In this document: in pieces, positions 1 through 8,707 of the stretch
How the letters are laid out: every line of letters starts with the position of its first letter
Numbering within the stretch: the first letter of the stretch is position 1
DNA from: JADJNY01 sp046349615
GTDB taxonomy: Bacteria > Planctomycetota > UBA1135 > GCA-002686595
Assembly: GCA_046349615.1 (NCBI GenBank)
Contig: JAXMBZ010000001.1
Location: 1-64,000, forward strand
Length of the DNA: 64,000 nucleotides
Reading direction: 5' to 3'
The notes under the pieces: model-generated
Told to the model about the DNA's origin: nothing
What the model saw: the letters and a program-made list of their open reading frames with translations, nothing else
Databases searched by the model: none
Position numbers and translations under genes: made by a program

Positions 1-62
1 ATGGGAGCCGAAAGGTCAGGCATGTGCGCATGTCAGGAGGGAGGACGTACGCTAATGGCATT

Positions 63-145
63 GGTGCTCCGCATCCCAGACTCGTGACTCGCTCGCGCCG
101 GAGGAACCGGCGCGAGCGAGCCACGAGTTCAGTTTTCTCTCAGCA
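63..145 (+). repeat. Dispersed hairpin repeat, copy A (partial left part)
   Basis: This is one of five copies of an intergenic element in the window. It begins with the conserved block GGTGCTCCGCATCCCAG (63-79), followed by a hairpin at 80-128: a 22-position stem, loop AGGAA (102-106), and the returning arm at 107-128. The only unpaired stem position is the eighth (A87 with C121). The tail ending TTCTCTCAGCA closes the element. Bases 3-62 may be a diverged left part, since GGGAGC near base 4 is also found at the left edge of other copies. The 10-bp stem core, CTCGCTCGCG, differs from the cores of the other copies. Confidence 0.85.
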
Positions 146-251
146 TCGGTTGTCGGTGTGGGGGAGGTGGTGTGGGCTGGAGGTCGAGTTCGTGCGGGGT
201 TGGGACGTGCTTGAGCCTCGGACTGAGGGTGAGCACGGAGCTCACCAGCCC

Positions 252-431
252 TCAGGTCTCGCGTGCCGGGGCGCAACGATCGTGCTCGCTCCTCGTTCGG
301 TGTGGGAGGCGGGCTTCCATGTCGATCTCGATCCGTCGGCCTTGGAGGGCGAGGCCCTTCACTTCGAGTCGGGTGCCGGTGGGGAAGCGGCCCGTGTAGA
401 GCTCGTTGCGGAACAGTTCGTACTCCGGCGA
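252..431 (-). pseudogene. RidA-like C-terminal remnant
   Basis: Read on the minus strand, this frame gives about 42 residues that resemble the C-terminal strand-helix-strand of the RidA/YjgF family. The visible motifs are an ELFRNELYTGRFPTGTRLEVKG-like stretch (residues split by eye) and a hydrophobic GRRIEIDMEA ending. Beyond ARLP about 16 unrelated residues run to the stop. Nothing upstream of position 431 in any frame looks like the N-terminal half, so the gene is cut. The break lies next to the equally truncated ATPase on the opposite strand and about 120 bp from repeat copy A. The match is from memory and short, so confidence is moderate. Confidence 0.42.
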
Positions 432-1512
432 CTCGCTCGCGCACGTCGAGCGGCAGCCGCTCGACGTCCAGGCCAACAACGACAACAGGCTCGCGCTCCT
501 CCACGGGTTTCGCAGCTCGGTTCCTCGACGTGATCGGGGGCTTCGGTCGGGGACGACCGTCTGCGTCGACGAGATCCAGCGCCTTCCCTCGCTGCTCAAC
601 GAGGTCCACCGATTCATCGAGGAGAAGCGCCTGCGCTTCATCCTCTGCGGTTCGAGCGCGCGCAAGCTGAAACAGCAGGGCACGAACCTCCTCGGTGGTC
701 GAGCCGTTCGACGTGAGTTGCATCCCTTCGTGCCGGTCGAGCTCGGCGCGCGATTCGATCTCTCCAGCGCCCTGTCGATCGGGACGTTGCCCGTCGTGCT
801 GGGCGCGGAGGATCCGCAGGACGCGCTCGAGGCCTACGCCCAGACCTACCTTCGCGAGGAGATCCGATCCGAAGCCCTGGTGCGCAACCTCCCCGCCTTC
901 GCTCGATTCCTCCGAGCTGCCGCGCTCTTCCATGGACGGACGCTGAACGCGTCGAGCCTCGCACGGGATGCGGGAGTCGCGCGCACGAGCGTCGTCGGCT
1001 ACGTGGAAATCCTCGAAGACACGCTCCTCGCCTTTCGGCTTCCACCCTTCGAGGCGAAGCTCCGCGTGCGCGAACGGCGACACCCCAAGCTGTACTGGAT
1101 CGATGCGGGACTCGTTCGAACCGTGCGCGGAGACCATGGTCACGTCGAACTCGCCGAGCTGGGTGCCCTGCTCGAAGGGTGGATCGCGAATCTGCTGCGA
1201 ACGCACGACGAGCACGACGAACTCTTCGACGAGATCGGGTACTGGGCGCCGACCGACGCCGCCAAGACGGAGGTCGACTTCCTCCTCCGTCGCGGGATGG
1301 AGTTCCTCGCCATCGAGGTGAAGTCCTCCTCCCGCCTCGGGCCCGACGAACTCCGCGGGATCGAGGCGATCGCCGAGCTGCCGAAGCTCGTGCGTCGCGT
1401 GCTCGTGTACGGCGGCAAGGAGGAGCTCGTCACGAGGTCCGGGGTCTCCGTGTGGCCGATCGAGCGTTTCCACGCTGCGCTCGCGGAGCACCCGCTCTGG
1501 CCGGGCGGTTGA
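406..1512 (+). pseudogene. 5'-truncated AAA ATPase with DUF4143 domain
   Basis: From about base 540 the frame matches the archaeal-type AAA ATPase/DUF4143 family. It has a Walker B-like VCVDEIQRLPSLLNEVH, a sensor-like FILCGSSARKL, the DUF4143 region around LGGRAVRRELHPF and TYLREEI, and a C-terminal nuclease-fold-like EVDFLLRR followed by AIEVKSS. The N-terminal P-loop (Walker A, GPRQTGKT-type) that the family needs is missing. The first 45 codons (406-540) show no similarity. With about 325 family-like residues instead of about 400, the protein probably cannot bind ATP normally. Such proteins are usually stand-alone or toxin-like genes of unknown role. The truncation point lies close to the broken RidA-like gene. 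Confidence 0.62.
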
Positions 1513-1545
1513 TTCGACGCGCCCACGCGCTCGCACTCAAACGAA

Positions 1546-1575
1546 GAGGCCCGGCCGCTCGCGCAGCCGGGCCTC
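1546..1575. terminator. Inverted repeat between convergent genes
   Basis: GAGGCCCGGC (1546-1555) and GCCGGGCCTC (1566-1575) form a perfect 10-bp stem with a 10-nt loop. It lies between the convergent ends of the truncated ATPase (1512) and the surface protein (1625). There is no T-run, but the position and symmetry suit a bidirectional terminator. Confidence 0.6.
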
Positions 1576-1624
1576 GCTCTCGATGCCCTTCACATCGTCT
1601 CGGGCACCCGAGCCCTGGGTGCAA

Positions 1625-4264
1625 TCAGGGGCTCAGGTCTCCCTGGACCCCGCGCGGCAGCAAGTCGCCGTTGGTTTGCGTGCCGGTTTCGAAGGGGAGG
1701 TCGGCCACTCCATAGGAGCCGACGCGTTCGATCAGCAACGCCAGGAAGGCGGGGTCGGGGATGCTCGCGGCGCTCGAGTTCGCGAGGTTGCCGTCGATGC
1801 GCAACCAGCCGTACTCGACGCCTTGGATGTCTTCGTGCGGGGAGTTCCCAGTCGACGCGAGGAAGTCCTGCGAGAAGACGTCGGAGATCTCGCGCAGCTC
1901 GCGCTTGTCCCAGCACCGGAACTCGATCTGGCCGGAGAACGCCTCCTCGTTGTCGTTGAACGCGAGGAAGTCGAGCAGCGCGTCGAAGCGCACGCCGCCG
2001 GTCAGGTTGATGAGCACGAGCTCGCTGTGGATGCCCTCGGACTGACCGAGGAAGCGCGGGATCAGCGTGACGTCGCTCGTGCACTGGTACTCGAGCCCGT
2101 TCAGGTCGCGATAGCCGTCGCCGTCGCGATCGGTGGCCTCGCCCTCCTCGCCGACGCCGCGGATGGCGTACGGATTGAAGGCGTAGTTCACGACGTCGAG
2201 GCCGTCGATCACGAGCGCTTGACCGATCAGCGCGTTGTGCACGATCGCCTGGCCGGTCGTGCGGCTCTTCGCGAACACGTACACGTAGCCCTGCGCCTGG
2301 TTCGGGTTGTCGAACCGCGTCAGCAGCGTGATCGTGTCGTTCGGCGTCAGGCGGCGCGTGCGGTTGATCTCGAGGCAGTCGAGCTCGTTCCCGTACTGGT
2401 CGCGACGGCCGATGTAGACGAACTCGACGTTCACGTCGCTGCCTTCGCCGTCGACGTTCGTGACGGTGAGCAGCGTCGCATCGCCGAAGCGGTTGTCGAA
2501 CTCGGGGAACACGAGCAGGCTCGCGGGGTTGCGCTGACCCGGCTTGCAGTCGTCTTCCGGCGGCGGCGGCGGAGTGGGCACCGCCTCGATCGTGAGATCG
2601 AAGAGCTGGGGCGTCGCCGTCACGGAGCTGTTCGCGCGCGTGAACGTCGTTTGGACCTGGACGAACTGGCCGAACACGCCCGTGAACGCCTGTCCGTTCA
2701 CGGCGGGCACGTACGGCAGGTTCGCGAGCGCCGCGACCGAGTTCGCCGCGCGGTAGGCGACCGCGAAGCTCGTGTTCGCGGGCACGTTCGCGTTCCAGCT
2801 GATCTTGCCGAACTCCGTGTTCTGCGCGTGGCTGTCGTACACGACCGTCCACGAGCCGTTCGGTTGGATGGAGCCCAGCGACACGCGGCCCGTGAAGTCG
2901 CCGAAGTTGTACGGCGTCGCCCCGGCTCCCAGGTCGACCGTCAGGTCGACGGCGCCGAGCCCGTCGGAGTCGCCCGCGGGGTCGATGCGCACGGCGTTGT
3001 TCGAGGTGAAGTTCGTCACCCACACCTTGCCGTTCGCGTCGACCGACAGACCGCGTCCGTCTTCACCCGTGGGGCCGATGTTGATCGTCTTGACGAGCAC
3101 GCCGTTGTTGTCGAGGCGCAGGATGTTGCGCACGCCGACGCCGGAGCGGCTCACCCAAACGTGGTTGTCCGCGGGCGTCACCACGAGCGTCGGGTGGTCC
3201 GCGGCGCCGCCGAGGCGGCGCGGGAAGCCGGTCTGGATCACGCCCGCCGCGTCGAACTTCGCGATGGTGAACACGCCTTCCTGGACCGTCCAGATGTTGC
3301 CCAGGAAGTCACGCGCGAGGCCGTGGGGGAGGAAGAGCGCGCCGCCCGCGCTGATGCACGTCCCCGTGTTCGTGTTCGTGTCGTAGCGCAGCACCGACTG
3401 CTCGCCCGGGCTCGCCGACCAGAGGATTCCGTTCGAAGTGATCACGCCGCCCTGACCGCCGCAGCCGGGCGGGACGAACGTGTTCAGGATCGCGCCGTTC
3501 GCGCCGCTGATCTTGTTGAACGCCGTGGGGAAGTTCGGATAGCCGCCGACCCAGGCGTCGCCGCTCGCGTCGACGGAGACGTGGCGGACTTGGATTCCGT
3601 TCGTGCGCTGGAAGAGCTGGATCGCTTCGTCCTGCGCGTCCTGCACGATGCCGTCCGCTCCGCCGGCGCCGTCGGTGACGTTCGGCCACGCGAGCACGTT
3701 GCCGAGACCGCGCGACGTGTGGATCAGACCATCGCCGTTGCGGTCCACGCACGTGTTGTAGAGGAACGGGGGAGCGAGGTACTCACCGTTCGGGTTCGGC
3801 GCGCCGTTCGCGTCGACGCGCGTGCCGCCGATGCACACACCGATGCGGACGACGGAGCCGAAGCCGCCGCTCTGCTCGTCGCGGTTGCCGACCCACACGT
3901 TGCCCGCGGCGTCGATCGACGTGCGCGAGGGGTTGCCGGCAAGGCCCTGCGGCTCGGTGCGGTACTCACCGAGGATCTGTCCGGTGTTCGCGTCGAAGCG
4001 CACGAGCGTATTCCGCCCCGACGCCGCGACCGCGCAGAAGTCGAGCGCCTGGCCGCCCGGCACGACGTCGAGCTGCAGTTGGTCGTGGACCGTCGTGAAG
4101 TTGACGTTGCTGAGCACTCCCTCAGCGAAGTCGGCGTCGAGCGTGTACGTGCGGCTCTGCGCTGCGACGCTCTCTCCCGCGGCGAGGACGAAGGCTCCGA
4201 CGAGGAGCGAGCGCAGGCTGGCGGCGCGGACGAACGAAGGCTGGAAGGACGTGGTGCGGATCAT
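1625..4264 (-). CDS. Secreted NHL/Vgb-like beta-propeller surface protein
   Basis: The 879-residue protein starts with a signal peptide (MIRTTSFQPSF, a hydrophobic core and an AQS-type cleavage site). Residues about 60-480 are repeated propeller blades of the form LVRFDANTGQILGEY, DAAGNVWVGN and DANGKVWVTN, as in streptogramin-lyase-like or NHL surface proteins. A middle part carries an Asp/Gly-rich segment (DRDGDGYRDLNG) resembling a calcium-binding thrombospondin type 3 element. The C-terminal ~270 residues, from CKPGQRNPASLLVFPEFDN, are a Cys-containing beta-rich module that I associate with large planctomycete surface proteins. The start at 4264 is chosen because the signal peptide begins there and GGAG lies upstream. 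Binding partner and role are unknown. Confidence 0.75.
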   Translation of the reverse strand: MIRTTSFQPSFVRAASLRSLLVGAFVLAAGESVAAQSRTYTLDADFAEGVLSNVNFTTVHDQLQLDVVPGGQALDFCAVAASGRNTLVRFDANTGQILGEYRTEPQGLAGNPSRTSIDAAGNVWVGNRDEQSGGFGSVVRIGVCIGGTRVDANGAPNPNGEYLAPPFLYNTCVDRNGDGLIHTSRGLGNVLAWPNVTDGAGGADGIVQDAQDEAIQLFQRTNGIQVRHVSVDASGDAWVGGYPNFPTAFNKISGANGAILNTFVPPGCGGQGGVITSNGILWSASPGEQSVLRYDTNTNTGTCISAGGALFLPHGLARDFLGNIWTVQEGVFTIAKFDAAGVIQTGFPRRLGGAADHPTLVVTPADNHVWVSRSGVGVRNILRLDNNGVLVKTINIGPTGEDGRGLSVDANGKVWVTNFTSNNAVRIDPAGDSDGLGAVDLTVDLGAGATPYNFGDFTGRVSLGSIQPNGSWTVVYDSHAQNTEFGKISWNANVPANTSFAVAYRAANSVAALANLPYVPAVNGQAFTGVFGQFVQVQTTFTRANSSVTATPQLFDLTIEAVPTPPPPPEDDCKPGQRNPASLLVFPEFDNRFGDATLLTVTNVDGEGSDVNVEFVYIGRRDQYGNELDCLEINRTRRLTPNDTITLLTRFDNPNQAQGYVYVFAKSRTTGQAIVHNALIGQALVIDGLDVVNYAFNPYAIRGVGEEGEATDRDGDGYRDLNGLEYQCTSDVTLIPRFLGQSEGIHSELVLINLTGGVRFDALLDFLAFNDNEEAFSGQIEFRCWDKRELREISDVFSQDFLASTGNSPHEDIQGVEYGWLRIDGNLANSSAASIPDPAFLALLIERVGSYGVADLPFETGTQTNGDLLPRGVQGDLSP

Positions 4265-4358
4265 GGTGGTGCGCTCCGGACCGAGGTCCGAGAGGAACCC
4301 CCCGACCCCGACGACCGTGCGGCCGCAGGGGGCGGAGGAAAGGGAACGTCCCACGATT

Positions 4359-4445
4359 GGAAATTCCTACCCCCAGTCTGTCAATGCAAAATCCTAAAAG
4401 ACAAGGCCTTGCGTGCCTGCTTCTGCCGTGCAGGCAGGAAATTCC
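4359..4445. promoter_or_regulatory. Paired GGAAATTCC palindromes and small hairpin
   Basis: The 369-bp gap between the start of the surface protein (4264) and the end of the MFS gene (4634) holds two identical 9-bp GGAAATTCC sites, at 4359-4367 and 4437-4445, 78 bp apart. They sit in a local AT-richer stretch. A TGCCTGC/GCAGGCA stem lies just left of the second site. The gap is upstream of the minus-strand surface protein, so these may be operator or promoter elements for it. The rest of the gap (4446-4633) shows nothing recognisable. Confidence 0.35.
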
Positions 4446-4633
4446 TTCTCGATCCCACGCCCTCGGCACCGGGATTGAGAAGTCCTTTCCAGGCCGGAGC
4501 GCCGCGACTCCCGGCCGGAACACCCCGGTGCCCGATCCGACGGGGGGGGACGCTGGAGCGGAGGGCTCGCGCAGGTGCAGGGGGCCGAGCGGGCTGCGGG
4601 CGCCCGACGCGGCCCGCGTCGGTGCGGTCCGAG

Positions 4634-5923
4634 CTAGGGCTCGAGTTCGGCGGGTTCGGGGAGGGGACCCGCGTCCCGGAGCCGGGGGGCGGCGCGCATG
4701 CCGCTCGCGCTCCACCTCCACAGGAGGCCGAGCCCGAGCACGAGCCCGGACACGACCCACACGGTGATCGCGAGCGACTGCGTGGCGTCGTAGAGCAGTC
4801 CAGCGAACTGGCCGAAGACGGCGAACGAGACGCACATCCCCAAGTACTCGAAGGCGAAGACGCGTCCGCGGAACGAGTCCTCGACCCGGCGCTGCCAGAG
4901 GATCGTCGACGCGACCCAGAGCGCGCTCCCGCCGAGGTGCGCGAAGCCCACGGCGATGCACGAGAGCGCGAGGCCGTCGGTGAAGCCGAACGCGGCGTAC
5001 CCGACCGCGGCGCACGCGAAGCCGATCAGGATCTGCCGCATCAACGCGGCGTCCGTCGTACCGAGCACGCGCTTGAGCAGGATCGGACCGATCCACGTGC
5101 CGATCCCGCGCGCGGAGAAGAGCGCGCCCGTCGCGTGCGCATCCGTGCCCTCCGCGCCCGTCTCGCCGAAACGCACGGACCCCGCGAGCGACAAGATCAC
5201 GAGGAAGCCGCCCGCGCCGCCCCACAGCGTCTTCGTCCACAAGATCGGCACGATCCCGAGCTCGCGCGCGTGCGCGTAGCCGCGCCGCAGGTCGGTGAAG
5301 AGCAGGAGCTCGCTCCAACGGAACGGCTCGCGCTTCGCGGGCGCGGGGAGCGACATGCCCAGCAGGAACAGCGCGCTCACCACGTACGACGCCGCGTCGA
5401 TCACGAAGGCCGCGCGCACGCCGAACCAGCCGACGACCAGGCCCGAGAGCAGCGCTCCGATGCCGAGGATCACGCTCCACGTCGCGGCCGAGAGCGCGTG
5501 CGCGTCGAACAGCTCCTCGCGCGACACGGTGTCCGGCAGCGCGGCCGTGCGCGCGATGTCGAAGAAGACGCTCGCCGCCATCTGCAGGAAGACGAGCGTG
5601 TAGAGCAGCCACAGCTCGCCCTTCTCGTCGACGAAGAGGAACCCGAGCACGATCGCCGCGCGCAGCACGTCCGACGCGACCATCAGGAAGCGCCGCGAGA
5701 TCCGATCGGCCAGCGGGCCTGCGAGCGGGCCGAGGAGCGCGGGCGGGATCAGTCGGAGCGCGAGCTCGATCCCGAAGAACGTGCCGAGCGCGCTCGAGTC
5801 GCCGCCGAGGCGGCCGATGAGCACGATGCAAGCCATGCGGTTCAGCCAGTCGCCGGTCTGGCTGACGATCTGCGAGAACCACAGCCGACGAAAGGCGGGG
5901 TTCCTCTGAACGACCTCGATCAC
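4634..5923 (-). CDS. Major facilitator superfamily exporter (MFS_3/EntS-like)
   Basis: This 429-residue inner-membrane protein has about twelve hydrophobic segments. The N-terminus, NPAFRRLWFSQIVSQTGDWL, is typical of the MFS_3 group that includes the enterobactin exporter EntS and macrolide efflux proteins. The loop after helix 2 carries GPLAGPLADRISRR, the MFS motif A region, and the second half repeats the fold. The length is normal. It is transcribed toward the surface-protein gene, with 369 bp between them. The substrate cannot be told from the sequence. No regulator or biosynthetic genes sit beside it. Confidence 0.8.
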   Translation of the reverse strand: MIEVVQRNPAFRRLWFSQIVSQTGDWLNRMACIVLIGRLGGDSSALGTFFGIELALRLIPPALLGPLAGPLADRISRRFLMVASDVLRAAIVLGFLFVDEKGELWLLYTLVFLQMAASVFFDIARTAALPDTVSREELFDAHALSAATWSVILGIGALLSGLVVGWFGVRAAFVIDAASYVVSALFLLGMSLPAPAKREPFRWSELLLFTDLRRGYAHARELGIVPILWTKTLWGGAGGFLVILSLAGSVRFGETGAEGTDAHATGALFSARGIGTWIGPILLKRVLGTTDAALMRQILIGFACAAVGYAAFGFTDGLALSCIAVGFAHLGGSALWVASTILWQRRVEDSFRGRVFAFEYLGMCVSFAVFGQFAGLLYDATQSLAITVWVVSGLVLGLGLLWRWSASGMRAAPRLRDAGPLPEPAELEP

Positions 5924-6037
5924 CTGCGCACGTTACGGAATGTCGTGTGGGCGCGGAACAGCGTGGAGAGCGCTCGCGCGCCGCTTCGACGCCGAACACG
6001 GCGTGCACGCCGCGCGCGTCCGTGGCACGCTGCACGC

Positions 6038-6784
6038 ATGACGCATCCGCTCCTCCAGGAGACCGCGCACAGACCTTATCCGTTGCCGAACGGGGCGTGG
6101 GTGATGGAGCAGACGTGGCACGACTTGCTCTTCGCGCACGCGCCGGTCGACGCGCGGAGGCTGCGCGCGCTCGTGCCTGCCGCGCTCGAGCTCGACACGT
6201 TCGACGGCGCGGCCTGGGCGGCGGTGGTGCCGTTCCGCATGAGCGGCATTCGCGCGCGCGGATTGCCGATCCTGCCTGGAGCCAGTGCGTTCGCGGAGCT
6301 CAACCTGCGGACCTACGTCCGCCATCGCGGCGTTCCCGGCGTGTGGTTCTTCGCGCTCGAGGCCGAGAATCCGCTCGCGGTGCGCGTCGCGCGGTCGCTG
6401 TTCCACCTGCCTTATCACGACGCGCGCATGCGCTGCCGCGCGGACGGCGAGGACGTCGAGTACTCGAGCGAGCGCACGCACACCGGAGTTCCTCCCGCGC
6501 GCGTCGAGGTCCGGTACGGTCCGAACGGGCCCGCCGCGACGAGCCGCCCTGGGTCGCTCGAGCACTTCCTCACCGAGCGGTACTGCCTCTTCGCGGCGAA
6601 CGAGAGCGGCCGTCTGTCGCGCGCGGACATCCACCACGCTCCATGGCCGCTGCAGCCCGCGCACGCAGCGTTCACGCTCGACACGCTACCCGCAGCCCAC
6701 GGGCTCGACTTCCCGCTCGCACCGCCGCTCCTTCACTTCGCGCGGCGTCTCGACGTGCTGATCTGGGCGCCGCACTCGGTTTGA
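6038..6784 (+). CDS. DUF2071 (YqjF-type) protein
   Basis: The 248-residue cytosolic protein has the DUF2071 signature: WVMEQTWHDLLFAHAPV near residue 22, an AWAAVVPFRMSGIR segment, ELNLRTYVRHRG, and GVWFFALEAENPLAVRVAR. The length agrees with the family (about 230-250). The start ATG at 6038 is the first in the conserved frame; much longer upstream readings in this frame run antisense to other genes. It is divergent from the MFS gene, with 114 bp between them. The function of DUF2071 is unknown; a ligand-binding acetoacetate-decarboxylase-like fold is proposed for the group. Confidence 0.8.
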   Translation: MTHPLLQETAHRPYPLPNGAWVMEQTWHDLLFAHAPVDARRLRALVPAALELDTFDGAAWAAVVPFRMSGIRARGLPILPGASAFAELNLRTYVRHRGVPGVWFFALEAENPLAVRVARSLFHLPYHDARMRCRADGEDVEYSSERTHTGVPPARVEVRYGPNGPAATSRPGSLEHFLTERYCLFAANESGRLSRADIHHAPWPLQPAHAAFTLDTLPAAHGLDFPLAPPLLHFARRLDVLIWAPHSV

Positions 6785-6853
6785 CGCCGTGCGCGAGGCG
6801 GCTTCGCGCGATCGTGGTTGGCTCCGCGCGCGCCGCGCGTTCGGGCGCGCGGG

Positions 6854-6859
6854 TATCCT
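6854..6859 (+). promoter_or_regulatory. Putative -10 element TATCCT
   Basis: TATCCT lies 9 nt before the ATG at 6869. A transcript starting the usual ~7 nt downstream would be nearly leaderless. It belongs to a recurring TANNCT-like motif found just upstream of many starts in this window. No clear -35 is seen. Confidence 0.35.
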
Positions 6860-6868
6860 GCGCGCATC

Positions 6869-7531
6869 ATGCTCTCCCTGCGCATCGCCGCTCATCCCGC
6901 GCTCGACGCGGGCGCGTTCGTCACCGAGTTCTCCGCGCCGCTCGGCGGCGTGCCGGCGTCGAACGAGCTCGCGCGGCTCCTCACGGCCGGGGCCGCCGCG
7001 CCGCTCGCGAGCAGCGACGACGTCCGCAAGGCGGTGCGCGACCTCCTCCGTCACGGCGGGTACAAACCGACGGGGCGCGGAAAGCCGTCGAGCGAGTACC
7101 TGCTCGCCGCCGTGGCGGAGGGAAGCCTGCCCGCGATCAACCCCGCGGTCGACGCTTGCAATGCGGTCTCGTACCACTCGGGCTTGCCGATCAGCGTCGT
7201 CGACCTCGCCCGAGCGGCCGAGCCGCTCTCGATCGCGATCCAGCCGGAAGGGACGACCTACGTGTTCAACGCCTCGGGCCAGGTGATCGACGTCGGTGGG
7301 CTCCTCTGCCTCGTCGACGGTTCGGGGCCGTGCGCGAACGCGGTCAAGGACGCGCAGCGGACGAAGACGAACGCGGAGACGCGTCGGACCCTGTCGGTGG
7401 TGTGGGGGACGCGGGCGCTCCCGGGGCGCACGCTGGAGACGGTCCGCTGGTATCGGGAGCTGCTCCAGCGTGCCGGGGCGAAGACCGAGGACGTGCAGGT
7501 CCTCGCCGGATCGAGTTCGAGCCCTATTTGA
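6869..7531 (+). CDS. B3/B4 tRNA-editing-like domain protein
   Basis: The 220-residue protein is almost entirely a B3/B4 domain, the fold of the editing module in phenylalanyl-tRNA synthetase beta chains. Supporting motifs are VRDLLRHGGYKPTGRGKPSSEYL (an arginine-flanked segment), LPAINPAVDACNAVSYHSGLPISVVDL, and a late GRTLETVRWYRELL helix. Free-standing B3/B4 proteins are proposed to act as trans-editing factors or ligand-binding proteins, but this is unproven. The start at 6869 gives a full domain with no upstream extension. It is followed by a 513-bp gap before the respiratory operon. Confidence 0.75.
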   Translation: MLSLRIAAHPALDAGAFVTEFSAPLGGVPASNELARLLTAGAAAPLASSDDVRKAVRDLLRHGGYKPTGRGKPSSEYLLAAVAEGSLPAINPAVDACNAVSYHSGLPISVVDLARAAEPLSIAIQPEGTTYVFNASGQVIDVGGLLCLVDGSGPCANAVKDAQRTKTNAETRRTLSVVWGTRALPGRTLETVRWYRELLQRAGAKTEDVQVLAGSSSSPI

Positions 7532-7912
7532 TGGCCGTGAAGACACCCGTTGATGGCTTTTTGGCGGCCGTGTGGTGCGGCGGATCGGGAGCTCCTGGCG
7601 CCGCTCCGGAGCCGTTCGAGGAACACCGCTCACCGTGCCTCCGCGGGGGCGCTGTCTAAAGGAAGAACCCGTCCAGGCACCGCGCCGTCGAGCCGGTCGA
7701 TCGGGGCGCCGAGTCGCAACCTCCCCTCCGCGAGTCGGCCCGATCCGTCGCTCGCTCGACGACCCGGTTCGACGACCTCGCGACCTCGAGTCCAGCGTCC
7801 CGTGCCCCTCCGCGAGCGGGTCACGCTCCGAGTCGGGCTGGACGCAGTCCGCGCTCCCGGCTTCGGACCGGTTCGCAGGGCGTTCTACGCCGGGGTGCGT
7901 ACAGGCCCTTTC
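7532..7912. other. Non-coding leader region upstream of the respiratory operon
   Basis: No convincing gene is present between the B3/B4 gene and the promoter at 7913. Open frames here have shuffled, Arg/Pro-rich composition typical of shadow readings. A palindromic region around 7745-7800 (repeats of CTCG/CGAG) is seen but no defined site. Confidence 0.4.
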
Positions 7913-7941
7913 TTGCCCCGAACAAGGCGAGTCCCTATAAC
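7913..7941 (+). promoter_or_regulatory. Sigma70-type promoter of the act-cox operon
   Basis: TTGCCC (7913-7918) and TATAAC (7936-7941) are separated by exactly 17 nt, the best housekeeping-type promoter in the window. The predicted start near 7948 gives a leader of about 97 nt before actA (8045). It is the only good candidate ahead of twelve closely packed genes that run to 20690. Confidence 0.6.
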
Positions 7942-8044
7942 CCCAGGCTCATTTTCGGGTCCGGAGCAATCCGCCAACCCACGGAGCACGCCCCCCGCGC
8001 ACTCCGCAGAACGCCCCGGAACCTGCCCCCCAGGTTCGTACACG

Positions 8045-8707
8045 ATGGTCCAAGTCTTCCCCAAGAGCGCGAACACCCTCTCCAAGGCGTCGATCGTCGT
8101 CGCAGGCATCGTCCTGGGCACGGTCGGACTGGCGACCATCAACATCAATCGCACGACCTACGTCACGACGCAGTCGATGCCGATCGAGCAGGTCGTCCAG
8201 TTCACGCACACGCACCACGTCGGGAGCCTCGGCCTCGACTGCCGCTTCTGCCACGCGGCGGTGGAGGAGTCCTCCTACGCCGGCATCCCGCCGAGCAAGA
8301 CGTGCATGGGTTGCCACTCCGTCGTCTGGAAGGACGCGCCGATCCTCGAGCCGGTGCGCGAGAGCTTCCGCAACGACACCTCGGTCGAGTGGATCAAGGT
8401 CCACGACCTGCCGGAGTTCGTCTACTTCAACCACTCGATCCACGTGAACAAGGGGATCGGCTGCGAGAGCTGCCACGGCCGCGTGGACAAGATGCCGCTG
8501 ATGATGCGGCAGAACTCGCTGAACATGGAGTGGTGCCTCGCGTGCCACCGCGCGCCGGAGCAGTTCCTCCGCCCGAAGGATCAGGTCTTCACGATGGGGT
8601 GGGACCCGGAGAAGGCGCTCGGCAAGACCCAGGCGGAACTCGGGGCCGAGTTGAAGGCCGAGAACCACGTCCAGAGCCGGACCAACTGCGCTACCTGCCA
8701 CCGATGA
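8045..8707 (+). CDS. actA: Alternative complex III pentaheme cytochrome c ActA
   Basis: The 220-residue protein has an uncleaved or cleavable N-terminal membrane segment (residues about 15-35) and five CXXCH heme motifs: CRFCH (about 66), CMGCH (87), CESCH (140), CLACH (164) and CATCH (216). This matches the pentaheme ActA subunit of alternative complex III, the quinol:cytochrome c oxidoreductase that replaces bc1. It sits on the periplasmic side and passes electrons toward the acceptor cytochrome. The start ATG at 8045 places the anchor correctly. The stop overlaps the actB start (ATGA), so translation is coupled. It is the first gene after the strong promoter. Confidence 0.93.
   Translation: MVQVFPKSANTLSKASIVVAGIVLGTVGLATININRTTYVTTQSMPIEQVVQFTHTHHVGSLGLDCRFCHAAVEESSYAGIPPSKTCMGCHSVVWKDAPILEPVRESFRNDTSVEWIKVHDLPEFVYFNHSIHVNKGIGCESCHGRVDKMPLMMRQNSLNMEWCLACHRAPEQFLRPKDQVFTMGWDPEKALGKTQAELGAELKAENHVQSRTNCATCHR

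Noticed and set aside
80..128. Integron attC-like site in the repeat hairpin
   Set aside because: The hairpin form is similar, but no R-box pair (GTTRRRY with RYYYAAC) frames it, there is no integrase nearby, and no cassette array.
1583..6784. A 1733-codon plus-strand reading frame spanning several genes
   Set aside because: Except for its last 248 codons (the DUF2071 protein) it is antisense to the surface protein and MFS genes, with shuffled Arg/Ala/Val/Glu-rich composition. High GC makes stop codons rare in such frames.
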